From Nonomuraea soli (GTDB taxonomy: Bacteria > Actinomycetota > Actinomycetes > Streptosporangiales > Streptosporangiaceae): a stretch of 64,000 nt of DNA. This document shows positions 47,930 to 55,360 of the stretch, piece after piece. Below the pieces are notes generated by a model that was not told the DNA's origin, did no database searches, and worked only from the letters and a program-made list of their open reading frames with translations. The stretch spans positions 124,001-188,000 of the forward strand of contig NZ_JACDUR010000009.1 of NCBI RefSeq assembly GCF_013761175.1, given 5' to 3'. The number at the start of each line of letters is the position of its first letter. The stretch's first letter is position 1. A program made the translations under genes and the position numbers.

Positions 47930-49095
47930 TGGCCAAGCGACGCAGCAGGGGAGACGGCGGCATCCATTGGGATGAGAAGCGCCAGCGCTACATCGCCACC
48001 GCGAGTCTCGGCTACGGCCCCAACGGCAAACGCATCGTGAAGCGCGCCAGCGGCAAGACCAAGACAGAGGCCGGCGCCAAGCTCAAGCAGATCCTCCGCG
48101 ACTTCGAGGACGGCTTGGCCATCGCGCCAACCAACTACACAGTTGCCGAAGCCGTGACCTACTGGCTGGACAACGGACTTCCCGGCCGCGACGCCAGAAC
48201 GGTGAACATGTACCGCTGGTACGCAGGCAAGCATCTCATCCCTCACCTGGGCAAGCGGAAGCTGCGCGACCTGTCGGTGGAAGACGTGGACCGCTGGCTG
48301 CAGAACCTCACCAAGCCACTCGGCACCCGCTCCCTTAAGATCCTGCACAACATCCTGAACCGCTCAGTCAAGAACGCGATGCGCCGCGACAAGGTCAAGC
48401 GGAACGTCGTGGACCTGTGCGAAGTCCCGGAGGGCAGAGAGGGCCGCCCGTCCAAGGCTCTGACCCTCACACAGGCGGAAGCCGTCCTGAGGGTCGCTGA
48501 GACTTCCGTGCCTCGCATCCGCGCCTACATCGTGGTCTCCCTACTTTCTGGAGCGCGCACAGAGGAGGTGAGGGCGATCCAGTGGAGCCACATCGTGGCT
48601 TACGTGAAGGAGCACAAGAGCTGGCTGCCCGTGGCCGAAGCAGGCTGGGAGCATGAAGAGTTTGCCCTGTACGTGTGGCGCTCGGTCCGGAAGAAGGGCG
48701 ACACCAAGACCCCCAAGTCACGGCGTAGCCTGGCGCTCCCCAAGCGGTGCCTTGAGGCCCTCAAGACTCTCAGGCAGGCACAGGGAGACGAACATGAACT
48801 GGTCTTTGCGACGCGCGATGACAACCAGGTCAGCGCGCACAACATCCGCCGCGATTTCCGGAAGCTGATCACCAAGGCGGGGTTGGACCCAACCGAGTGG
48901 GCTCCCCGCGAGCTGCGACACAGCTTCGTCTCGCTGCTCTCCGATCACGACATCCCGATCGAGGACATCTCCCGGCTGGTCGGTCACTCCAACACGGTGG
49001 TCACGGAGACGGTCTATCGGCACCAGATCCGGCCCGTCATCCAAGACGGTGCACGGGCGATGGATGCCATCTTCCCTGCGGCGGAGGAGCCTTAG
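47929..49095 (+). CDS. int: Site-specific tyrosine recombinase (integrase)
   Basis: 388 residues. An AP2-like arm-binding region (GGIHWDEKRQRYIATASLGY), a core-binding SAM-like domain (YTVAEAVTYWLDNGL...), and the catalytic domain with Arg210 (SGARTEEV), a Lys in KTPKSRRS, box II APRELRHSF where Arg327 replaces the usual His of HxxR (Arg330, His331 present), His353 (LVGHSN) and nucleophile Tyr363 (ETVYRHQ). It lies 60 bp from attR and targets the tRNA-Val 3' end. Followed by a strong terminator. Confidence 0.95.
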   Translation: MAKRRSRGDGGIHWDEKRQRYIATASLGYGPNGKRIVKRASGKTKTEAGAKLKQILRDFEDGLAIAPTNYTVAEAVTYWLDNGLPGRDARTVNMYRWYAGKHLIPHLGKRKLRDLSVEDVDRWLQNLTKPLGTRSLKILHNILNRSVKNAMRRDKVKRNVVDLCEVPEGREGRPSKALTLTQAEAVLRVAETSVPRIRAYIVVSLLSGARTEEVRAIQWSHIVAYVKEHKSWLPVAEAGWEHEEFALYVWRSVRKKGDTKTPKSRRSLALPKRCLEALKTLRQAQGDEHELVFATRDDNQVSAHNIRRDFRKLITKAGLDPTEWAPRELRHSFVSLLSDHDIPIEDISRLVGHSNTVVTETVYRHQIRPVIQDGARAMDAIFPAAEEP

Positions 49096-49114
49096 TCACG
49101 CAGTTTGTCACTCA

Positions 49115-49148
49115 CGCCCCGTTTCCTTGATCGGAAACGGGGCGTTTT
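49115..49148 (+). terminator. Intrinsic terminator after int
   Basis: CGCCCCGTTTCC (49115-49126) pairs with GGAAACGGGGCG (49133-49144), loop TTGATC, followed by TTTT. It ends the integrase transcript just before attR and the convergent tRNA. Confidence 0.92.
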
Positions 49149-49152
49149 GGCA

Positions 49153-49198
49153 GGTGGACGGTACTGGGTTCGAACCAGTGACCCTCCGCTTGTAAGGC
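49153..49198. repeat. attR: 46-bp repeat within tRNA-Val
   Basis: Identical to 26726-26771. It covers the tRNA from anticodon loop to the 3' end plus two bases beyond the discriminator. The crossover must lie within this block, and the element supplies the 3' part of the functional tRNA. Confidence 0.93.
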
Positions 49199-49226
49199 GG
49201 ATGCTCTACCGCTGAGCTAACCGTCC
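49155..49226 (-). tRNA. tRNA-Val (UAC)
   Basis: The minus strand folds as a 72-nt cloverleaf: acceptor GGACGGT/ACCGTCC, D arm GCTC-AGCGGTA-GAGC, anticodon arm TCCGC-CTTACAA-GCGGA (anticodon UAC, valine), T arm ACTGG-TTCGAAC-CCAGT, discriminator A. The CCA end is not encoded. It is the integration target and is intact. Confidence 0.95.
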
Positions 49227-49243
49227 CCGATCGGCACTACACC

Positions 49244-50185
49244 TTACGACACCAACGGCCCCGACCGCACATCCAACCGCCACGTCCCCCCGATGGCCCC
49301 CCGTCCGGCGGCACGCCAGCCGAGGAGCGCCGCGCCCAGCATGCCCGCGTCGACCCCGAGGGCCGCCGGGACGAGGGGTGGCGCGTCGCGGAAGGCGAGC
49401 CGCTTGACGAGGCGGGTGCGTACCGGGTCGAACAGGGCGGGTCCCGCCTCGGCGAGGCCGCCGCCGAGGACGATCACGGACGGGTCGAGCAGCAGCGTGT
49501 AGGTCGCCAGCGCGAGCGACAGCGCTTCGACGGCTTCGTCCCACACCTCGATGGCCAGGGGGTCGTCGGAGGCGACGACCTGTTCGGCGCGGATGCCTTC
49601 CTGGCCGGAGCGCAGTGAGTAGCGGCGTCCGACGGACGCGGCCGAGGCGTAGGTCTCCAGGCAGCCGAACTGCCCGCAGGCGCACTGTTCGCCGTCGGGG
49701 AAGACGGGGATGTGCCCGATCTCGCCGCCCCAGCCTGAGGCTCCGCCGTACGGGGCGCCGCGCAGGATCATGGCGCCGGCGATGCCGGTGCCGATGGGGA
49801 GGAACAGGAAGTCGTCGACTCCGCGTCCGGCGCCGATGACGCTCTCGGCGAGGCCGCCGGTCTGGACGTCGTGTCCGAGGACGACGGGGATGTCGAGGGC
49901 GCAGAAGGCGGACGCGGGGACGTCGCGCCAGCCGATGTTGGCGGAGTAGAGCGCCATGCCGGGGTCGACGAGGCCGGGCACGGCGATGCCGACGCCGGCG
50001 GGGCTGCCGTCGCCCGACGCGGCGAGGTCGCCGACGAAGGTGCGGATGGCTTCGACCACGGCCTCCGGCCCGTTCTCACGGGGCGTGGGGCGGCGCTCGG
50101 TCAGCAGGACGACGCCGGTGTCACTGACCAGCCCGCCCTTCATGGACGTACCACCGACGTCGAGGGCGACAACGAACGAACTCAC
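49244..50185 (-). CDS. ROK-family sugar kinase (glucokinase-like)
   Basis: 313 residues without the HTH of ROK repressors, hence a kinase: ALDVGGTSMKGGLVSDTGVV (phosphate-binding loop), LGHDVQTGGLAESVIGAGRG with catalytic Asp, GEIGHIPVFPDGEQCACGQF and GCLETYAS (the ROK zinc motif with H and CxCGxxGC), IVLGGGLAEAGP. Likely glucose or N-acetyl-sugar phosphorylation in the cytosol. It ends 18 bp from the tRNA gene, on the same strand. Confidence 0.9.
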   Translation of the reverse strand: MSSFVVALDVGGTSMKGGLVSDTGVVLLTERRPTPRENGPEAVVEAIRTFVGDLAASGDGSPAGVGIAVPGLVDPGMALYSANIGWRDVPASAFCALDIPVVLGHDVQTGGLAESVIGAGRGVDDFLFLPIGTGIAGAMILRGAPYGGASGWGGEIGHIPVFPDGEQCACGQFGCLETYASAASVGRRYSLRSGQEGIRAEQVVASDDPLAIEVWDEAVEALSLALATYTLLLDPSVIVLGGGLAEAGPALFDPVRTRLVKRLAFRDAPPLVPAALGVDAGMLGAALLGWRAAGRGAIGGTWRLDVRSGPLVS

Positions 50186-50206
50186 GACACCAGAAGATAG
50201 CGCATG

Positions 50207-50515
50207 TCACGAAATGCGACCGAGCACCCGATTCAATGCGGCTTCCACCTCGTCGGACAGCCCGGGGACCGTGGTGACCAGGTCTCGCGTCTCCCGCGCC
50301 TGCCGTACGGCCCCGCAGGAGCGGCATTCGACCTCGCCGAGCCGGCAGATCAGCTCGAATGAGCCGCACGAGGAGCAGGTGTCGAGCTCGAGGTCGTGCG
50401 ACCGTTGGCAGTCCGGGCAGATGAGCACGAGGACCTCGTGCGAGACCCCGCGGCGCCAGGGTGAGGCTCCGCGGACGGGGTCGGTCTGCCGGGCCCCGCA
50501 GCGATAGCAGGGCAT
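50207..50515 (-). CDS. Zinc-ribbon protein
   Basis: 102 residues with four CxxC knuckles: MPCYRCGARQ, LICPDCQRSH, DTCSSCGSFE, VECRSCGAVR, so two zinc ribbons, then a short helical tail. Start at 50515 opens directly with the first knuckle. Possibly nucleic-acid or protein binding; no specific family recalled. Lies upstream of the ROK gene on the same strand with a 21-bp gap. Confidence 0.7.
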   Translation of the reverse strand: MPCYRCGARQTDPVRGASPWRRGVSHEVLVLICPDCQRSHDLELDTCSSCGSFELICRLGEVECRSCGAVRQARETRDLVTTVPGLSDEVEAALNRVLGRIS

Positions 50516-50533
50516 GGGTCCCTCCGAACAACA

Positions 50534-50578
50534 GACGACGGATCGACTGACGACGGATCGACAGACGATGGATCGATG
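50534..50578. repeat. 15-bp tandem repeat upstream of the zinc-ribbon gene
   Basis: GACGACGGATCGACT, GACGACGGATCGACA and GACGATGGATCGATG stand head to tail, 18 bp beyond the start at 50515, with a partial fourth copy. It lies in the 5' region of the zinc-ribbon gene and could vary in copy number. Confidence 0.8.
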
Positions 50579-50643
50579 GACGGGTGTGCGACGGCGCCGG
50601 GCGGGGTGATCACGAGGACCGGTCGCCGGCGCCCCCACGACGG

Positions 50644-51072
50644 TTACGACAGGGCTTTGAGATAGTCGGCGACGTCACGCGGCGTGGAGACCGGGTTGTC
50701 GATCGACCACACGATGGCGCCGCCGCCGTCGATGATGAAGGTGCCCCGACGGGCAACCCCCTTCTCCTCATCGAAAACACCGTACGCCTGTGCGACCTGT
50801 CCATGTGGCCAGAAATCGGAGAGAAGAGGGAAGGCAAAGTCCTCTTGGTCCGACCAGGCACGCAAGGTGAACATCGAGTCCACTGAGACGCCCAGGATCC
50901 TGACGTCGTCAGGAAAGGCGGTGGAGGCGAGCGCGGAGAGCTCGCTGAAACAGATGCCGCTGAACGCGAGCGGGAAGAAGACCAGCACGACGCGCGTGCC
51001 TCGGTGGTCCGACAGCCTGGTGGGCGTGCCGTGCTGGTCCTTCAGCTCGAAGTCCGGAGCGAGGTCTCCCAA
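50644..51072 (-). CDS. ahpE: AhpE-type one-cysteine peroxiredoxin
   Basis: 142 residues: GDLAPDFELKDQHGTPTRLS, VLVFFPLAFSGICFSELSAL (peroxidatic Cys in the PLAFxGxC motif of mycobacterial AhpE), FAFPLLSDFWPHGQVAQAYG, RRGTFIIDGGGAIVW. It reduces peroxides or peroxynitrite using mycothiol/mycoredoxin in actinobacteria. No ATG or GTG is available; TTG 51072, 8 bp after the DUF3052 stop, is the likely start. AAGGGG in the DUF3052 3' end is a distant ribosome site, so coupling is probable. Confidence 0.88.
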   Translation of the reverse strand: MGDLAPDFELKDQHGTPTRLSDHRGTRVVLVFFPLAFSGICFSELSALASTAFPDDVRILGVSVDSMFTLRAWSDQEDFAFPLLSDFWPHGQVAQAYGVFDEEKGVARRGTFIIDGGGAIVWSIDNPVSTPRDVADYLKALS

Positions 51073-51080
51073 CGAGAGAG

Positions 51081-51512
51081 TCAGCGTCGCCCCTTGGGCG
51101 GTGCCAGTCTGGTTCCCGACCAGTCGGGTGCGGCTGAGATGCTGCTGGTCTGGGAGAGACCCGCGGTGGCGGCGTCCTCCCCGATGTCGCTCGGCTCCAC
51201 GTGTCCGTCGCGTCCGGCCTTGGGAGTCAGCAGCCAGATATGGCCGCCCTCTGCGAGGCCGCGCATGGCATCGCCGCTGAGTACGTCGAACAGATCGCCG
51301 TCACCGTCGCGCCACCACAGCAGCACCACGTCGACGACGTCGTCGGTGTCCTCGTCGAGCAGCTCGTTGCCGGTCAGGTCCTCGATGGCCGCCCGAAGGT
51401 TCTCGTCGACGTCATCGTCCCAACCGATCTCCTGCACCACCTGACCCGGCTTGAGTCCGAGTCGTTCGGCCAGGCCGCGCTCGCCCTGCGCCTGACCCGC
51501 GGTCGCGCTCAC
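51081..51512 (-). CDS. DUF3052 family protein
   Basis: 143 residues: LAERLGLKPGQVVQEIGWDD, DVDENLRAAIEDLTGNELLD, VVDVVLLWWRDGDGDLFDVL and GHIWLLTPKAGRDGHVEPSD are the DUF3052 core, conserved across actinobacteria next to peroxiredoxin and AceE genes. Acidic, probably cytosolic. Precedes AhpE with an 8-bp gap, so co-transcribed. Confidence 0.88.
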   Translation of the reverse strand: MSATAGQAQGERGLAERLGLKPGQVVQEIGWDDDVDENLRAAIEDLTGNELLDEDTDDVVDVVLLWWRDGDGDLFDVLSGDAMRGLAEGGHIWLLTPKAGRDGHVEPSDIGEDAATAGLSQTSSISAAPDWSGTRLAPPKGRR

Positions 51513-51582
51513 TTGTATCCCTCCTGGTATGCGGTTATCGCTTCGGGACAGTCCACACGCTGTGACCCTCAGTCGTCAACGG

Positions 51583-51987
51583 TCAACCGCCGATGAACGA
51601 CAACCTGACCTCACGTGTCTGGTTGTCGACGTTCAGGTCGACGAGGGCGATGGACTGCCAGGTGCCCAGCGCGAGCCGCCCGCGCAGCACGGGAACGGTG
51701 GCGTAGGGCGGAATCAGCCCGGGCATGACGTGCGACCTGCCGTGCCCTGGTGAACCGTGGCGGTGGCGCCAGTCGAAGCCGACGGGCAGCAGGTGGTCGA
51801 GGGCGGACAGCAGGTCGTCGTCGCTGCCGGCCCCGAGTTCGATCAGCGCCACGCCGGCGGTGGCATGCGGCACGAAGACGTGCAGCAGGCCGTCGCCCTG
51901 GTCGCGCACGAACTGTTCGCACTGGTGCGTGATGTCGTGCACGGTCTCGCGCGACCCCGTGGTCACGCTGATGACCTCAGATCTCAC
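51583..51987 (-). CDS. YjbQ/UPF0047 family protein
   Basis: 134 residues: HDITHQCEQFVRDQGDGLLH, VFVPHATAGVALIELGAGSD, DWRHRHGSPGHGRSHVMPGL, LGTWQSIALVDLNVDNQTRE. The His-rich set is the family's putative metal site; members have weak thiamine-phosphate synthase activity. Between DUF1918 and DUF3052 on the same strand. Confidence 0.88.
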   Translation of the reverse strand: MRSEVISVTTGSRETVHDITHQCEQFVRDQGDGLLHVFVPHATAGVALIELGAGSDDDLLSALDHLLPVGFDWRHRHGSPGHGRSHVMPGLIPPYATVPVLRGRLALGTWQSIALVDLNVDNQTREVRLSFIGG

Positions 51988-51997
51988 CTGGACAATC

Positions 51998-52180
51998 TTA
52001 CCGGGGCTCGATGACCGCGTCCGGACCGGGATAGACCAGGCCGGTATGCCCGTCGTCGAATCTGACCAGGTACGGCGGGCCGCCGTCGGGCCCGCGGATC
52101 TCGATGATCTCTCCCGACCGGTTCCTCTGTCCTACGACGTGTCCGTGGACCAGGAGCCGGTCTCCCACCGTCGCGTTCAT
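51998..52180 (-). CDS. DUF1918 family small protein
   Basis: 60 residues: MNATVGDRLLVHGHVVGQRN, RSGEIIEIRGPDGGPPYLVR, FDDGHTGLVYPGPDAVIEP, the single SH3-like barrel of DUF1918. ATG 52180 is used; an in-frame ATG at 52189 adds three residues. Common in actinobacteria; function unknown. Confidence 0.85.
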   Translation of the reverse strand: MNATVGDRLLVHGHVVGQRNRSGEIIEIRGPDGGPPYLVRFDDGHTGLVYPGPDAVIEPR

Positions 52181-52528
52181 AGAAACCACATTGGTACGGC
52201 ACGCGCCGCGCGGAAAGACCCACCTGGCAGAAACCTTGGGGTGTCCTACCCCTAGGCTGGGTCACATTCGCGCCGCAGGGGTGTTCTCCCACTCCCCGCC
52301 AGGGGAAGGTAAGCGGTATGACAGAAATTTCGTTCGTTTTCCGGTCTTGTTAAATGACGCCCTGCGTGTAACCTTTGCGGGGATTCGTCCTACCATCGGT
52401 GGTCTAGGCCACCTCAGGCGCATCACCAGCGGTTACTCGCCGGTAGAGATGCACTTTCCGCAGCCAGCGGTAAGGATGGAAGACGACCCACACGACAGAC
52501 ATCAGTCCACCTCGGAAGGCGAGACCCA
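52181..52528. promoter_or_regulatory. Upstream region of aceE
   Basis: 348 bp between the divergent DUF1918 and aceE genes. No coding sequence is apparent. It is locally AT-richer around 52320-52360 (ATTTCGTTCGTTTTCCGGTC; CTTGTTAAATGACG), where promoter elements are likely, but no clear -35/-10 pair or known operator can be named. Confidence 0.45.
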
Positions 52529-55273
52529 GTGGCTTCCGGACGCCAGCGTTTCTCGATCATCAGCGACGGCCTACCCAGCCAGCTGCCTGATGTCGACCCC
52601 AGCGAGACCAACGAGTGGCTCGAGTCGCTCGACAACGTCGTGAAGACGGAGGGCCGGACCCGCGCCCGCTATCTCATGCTCCGCCTCCTGGAGAGGGCCC
52701 GTGAGCACCAGGTCGGCGTGCCCGGACTGCGCAGCACCGACTACATCAACACGATCCCGCCGGAGCGCGAACCCTGGTTCCCCGGCGACGAGCACGTGGA
52801 ACGGCGCATCCGCGCCTACATCAGGTGGAACGCCGCCGTCATGGTCTCCCGGGCCAACGCCCGCACCAACGTGGGCGGCCACATCGCCACCTACGCCTCC
52901 GCCGCCTCCCTGTACGAAGTGGGCTTCAACCACTTCTTCCGCGGCAAGGACCACGGAGAGTCGGGCGACCAGGTCTTCTTCCAGGGCCACGCCGCCCCCG
53001 GCATCTACGCCCGCGCCTTCCTGGAGGGTCGCCTCAACGAGGCGCAGCTCGACGCCTTCCGCCAGGAGCTGAGCCACGGCTTCCACGGCCTGCCCAGCTA
53101 CCCCCACCCGCGGCTCATGCCCGACTTCTGGGAGTTCCCGACCGTCTCCATGGGCCTGGGCCCGATCGGCGCGATCTACCAGGCGCGGTTCAACCGCTAC
53201 CTGCTCAACCGCAAGATCAAGGACACCAGCCGCAGCCACGTCTGGGCGTTCCTGGGCGACGGCGAGATGGACGAGCCCGAGTCGCTCGGCGCGATCGGCA
53301 TCGCCGCCCGCGAGGAGCTCGACAACCTCACCTTCGTCATCAACTGCAACCTGCAGCGGCTCGACGGCCCGGTGCGCGGCAACGGCAAGATCATCCAGGA
53401 GCTGGAGTCGTACTTCCGCGGCGCCGGCTGGAACGTCATCAAGGTCGTCTGGGGCCGCGAGTGGGATCCGCTGCTGGCGGCCGACGTCGACGGCGTGCTC
53501 GTCAACCAGATGAACACCACGCCCGACGGCCAGTTCCAGACCTACAGCGTCGAGTCCGGCGGCTACATCCGCGAGAACTTCTTCGGCTCCGACCCGCGCC
53601 TGCGCAAGATGGCCGAGCACCTGACCGACGACGACATCCGCAAGCTCAGCCGCGGCGGCCACGACTACCGCAAGGTGTTCGCGGCCTTCAAGGCGGCCCG
53701 CGAGCACGTCGGCCAGCCGACCGTCATCCTGGCCCAGACCATCAAGGGCTGGACCCTCGGCAAGGACTTCGAGGCGCGTAACGCCACGCACCAGATGAAG
53801 AAGATGTCGAAGGCCGAGCTCAAGGAGTTCCGCGACCGGCTCTACCTGCCGATCCCCGACTCCGCGCTCGAAGGCGACCTGCCCCCGTACTTCCACCCCG
53901 GTGAGAACGACGAGGAGATCGCCTACATGAAGGAGCGCCGCGCGGCTCTGGGCGGCGTGCTGCCCAAGCGCGTCGTGCGCGCCAAGGCGCTCAAGCTCCC
54001 CGGCGACGACGTCTACAAGCAGTTCTCCAAGGGCTCGGGCAAGCAGTCGGTGGCCACCACGATGGCCTTCGTCCGCCTGCTCAAGGACCTCATGCGCGAC
54101 AAGGAGATCGGCCACCGCATCGTGCCGATCATCCCCGACGAGGCGCGCACGTTCGGCATGGACGCGATGTTCCCGAGCGCCAAGATCTACAACCCGCACG
54201 GCCAGACCTACGAGGCCGTCGACCGGGAGCTGCTGCTGTCCTACAAGGAGAGCGAGCAGGGCCAGATCCTGCACGAGGGCATCAACGAGGCCGGTTCGAT
54301 GGCGTCGTACACCGCCGTGGGCTCGTCGTACGCGACGCACGGCGAGCACATGATCCCGATCTACATCTTCTACTCGATGTTCGGCTGGCAGCGCACCGGC
54401 GACCAGATGTGGCAGGCCGCCGACCAGATGACGCGCGGCTTCCTGCTGGGCGCCACCGCCGGCCGTACCACCCTGAACGGCGAGGGCCTGCAGCACGAAG
54501 ACGGCCACACGCCGCTCATCGCCTCCACCAACCCGGCCGCGGTCAGCTACGACCCGAGCTGGGCCTGGGAGACGGCCTACATCGTCAAGGACGGCCTGCG
54601 GAGGATGTACGGCGAGCAGCCGGAGAACGTCTTCTACTACCTGACCGTCTACAACGAGCCGTACGTCCAGCCGGCCGAGCCCGCCGGGATCGACGTCGAG
54701 GGCCTGCTGAAGGGTCTGTACCTGTTCAGCAAGAACGACAGGCCGGGCCCCAAGGCCAACATCCTGTCCTCCGGCGTGGCCGGTCCCTGGGCCGTCGAGG
54801 CCCAGCGCCTGCTCGCCGAGGACTGGGGCGTGTCGGCGGACCTGTGGTCGGCCACCTCGTGGTCGGAGCTGCGCAGGGAGGCTCTCGCGTGCGAGGAGCA
54901 CAACCTGCTCAACCCCGAGTCCGAGCAGCGGGTGCCGTACGTCACGCAGGCTCTCTCGGAGGCCGGTGGGCCGTTCGTGGGCGTCAGCGACTACATGCGG
55001 GCCGTGCAGGACCAGATCGCGCAGTGGGTGCCGGGTGACTGGAGCGCGCTGGGCACCGACGGGTTCGGCCTGTCCGACACCCGCTCGGCGCTGCGCCGCC
55101 ACTTCCACGTCGACGCCGCGTCGATCACGCTGGCGGTGCTCACGCAGCTGGTCAAGCGGGGCGAGCTCGACGCGAAGGTGCTGCAGGAGGCCATCGCCAA
55201 GTACCACCTGAAGAACGGTGTCACCGAAGCAGGTGGCGCCGAGAGCAACGACGCCGAGTCCATGGGCGTCTGA
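52529..55273 (+). CDS. aceE: Pyruvate dehydrogenase E1 component, homodimeric
   Basis: 914 residues, full length for AceE. ThDP site GDGEMDEPESLGAIGIAARE with LTFVINCNLQRLDGPVRGNG (GDG...NCN), FPAQ-type activation region RIVPIIPDEARTFGMDAMFP, and ESEQGQILHEGINEAGSMAS. It decarboxylates pyruvate and reductively acetylates the lipoyl arm of E2 in the PDH complex. GTG 52529 follows GGAAGGCGAG. Monocistronic, ending in a strong terminator. Confidence 0.96.
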   Translation: MASGRQRFSIISDGLPSQLPDVDPSETNEWLESLDNVVKTEGRTRARYLMLRLLERAREHQVGVPGLRSTDYINTIPPEREPWFPGDEHVERRIRAYIRWNAAVMVSRANARTNVGGHIATYASAASLYEVGFNHFFRGKDHGESGDQVFFQGHAAPGIYARAFLEGRLNEAQLDAFRQELSHGFHGLPSYPHPRLMPDFWEFPTVSMGLGPIGAIYQARFNRYLLNRKIKDTSRSHVWAFLGDGEMDEPESLGAIGIAAREELDNLTFVINCNLQRLDGPVRGNGKIIQELESYFRGAGWNVIKVVWGREWDPLLAADVDGVLVNQMNTTPDGQFQTYSVESGGYIRENFFGSDPRLRKMAEHLTDDDIRKLSRGGHDYRKVFAAFKAAREHVGQPTVILAQTIKGWTLGKDFEARNATHQMKKMSKAELKEFRDRLYLPIPDSALEGDLPPYFHPGENDEEIAYMKERRAALGGVLPKRVVRAKALKLPGDDVYKQFSKGSGKQSVATTMAFVRLLKDLMRDKEIGHRIVPIIPDEARTFGMDAMFPSAKIYNPHGQTYEAVDRELLLSYKESEQGQILHEGINEAGSMASYTAVGSSYATHGEHMIPIYIFYSMFGWQRTGDQMWQAADQMTRGFLLGATAGRTTLNGEGLQHEDGHTPLIASTNPAAVSYDPSWAWETAYIVKDGLRRMYGEQPENVFYYLTVYNEPYVQPAEPAGIDVEGLLKGLYLFSKNDRPGPKANILSSGVAGPWAVEAQRLLAEDWGVSADLWSATSWSELRREALACEEHNLLNPESEQRVPYVTQALSEAGGPFVGVSDYMRAVQDQIAQWVPGDWSALGTDGFGLSDTRSALRRHFHVDAASITLAVLTQLVKRGELDAKVLQEAIAKYHLKNGVTEAGGAESNDAESMGV

Positions 55274-55283
55274 CCTTCCGCTG

Positions 55284-55314
55284 AAGGGGCGGTCCGCTGG
55301 GCGGGCCGCCCCTT
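55284..55314 (+). terminator. Terminator after aceE
   Basis: AAGGGGCGGTCCGC (55284-55297) pairs with GCGGGCCGCCCCTT (55301-55314), one G-U pair, loop TGG, starting 11 bp after the stop. Confidence 0.88.
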
Positions 55315-55360
55315 TCGCGTTCACAAGACCGTCACAAGCCATCGCCAAGTGACATTCGGG

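Larger units (their letters stand above)
26726..49198. mobile_element. Actinomycete integrative and conjugative element (AICE) in tRNA-Val
   Basis: About 22.5 kb bounded by 46-bp direct repeats, with int and xis at the right end next to the intact tRNA, a prim-pol plus DUF3631 replication pair, a TraB/FtsK translocase with Spd-like membrane proteins, and a GntR/UTRA KorSA-like repressor: the full set of a pSAM2-type AICE that replicates and transfers as double-stranded DNA. Cargo on the left (27.1-35.2 kb) includes PadR genes, an ABC-3C module and a PLP decarboxylase. Apart from the HAD fragment, all genes look intact, so the element may be functional. Confidence 0.92.
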
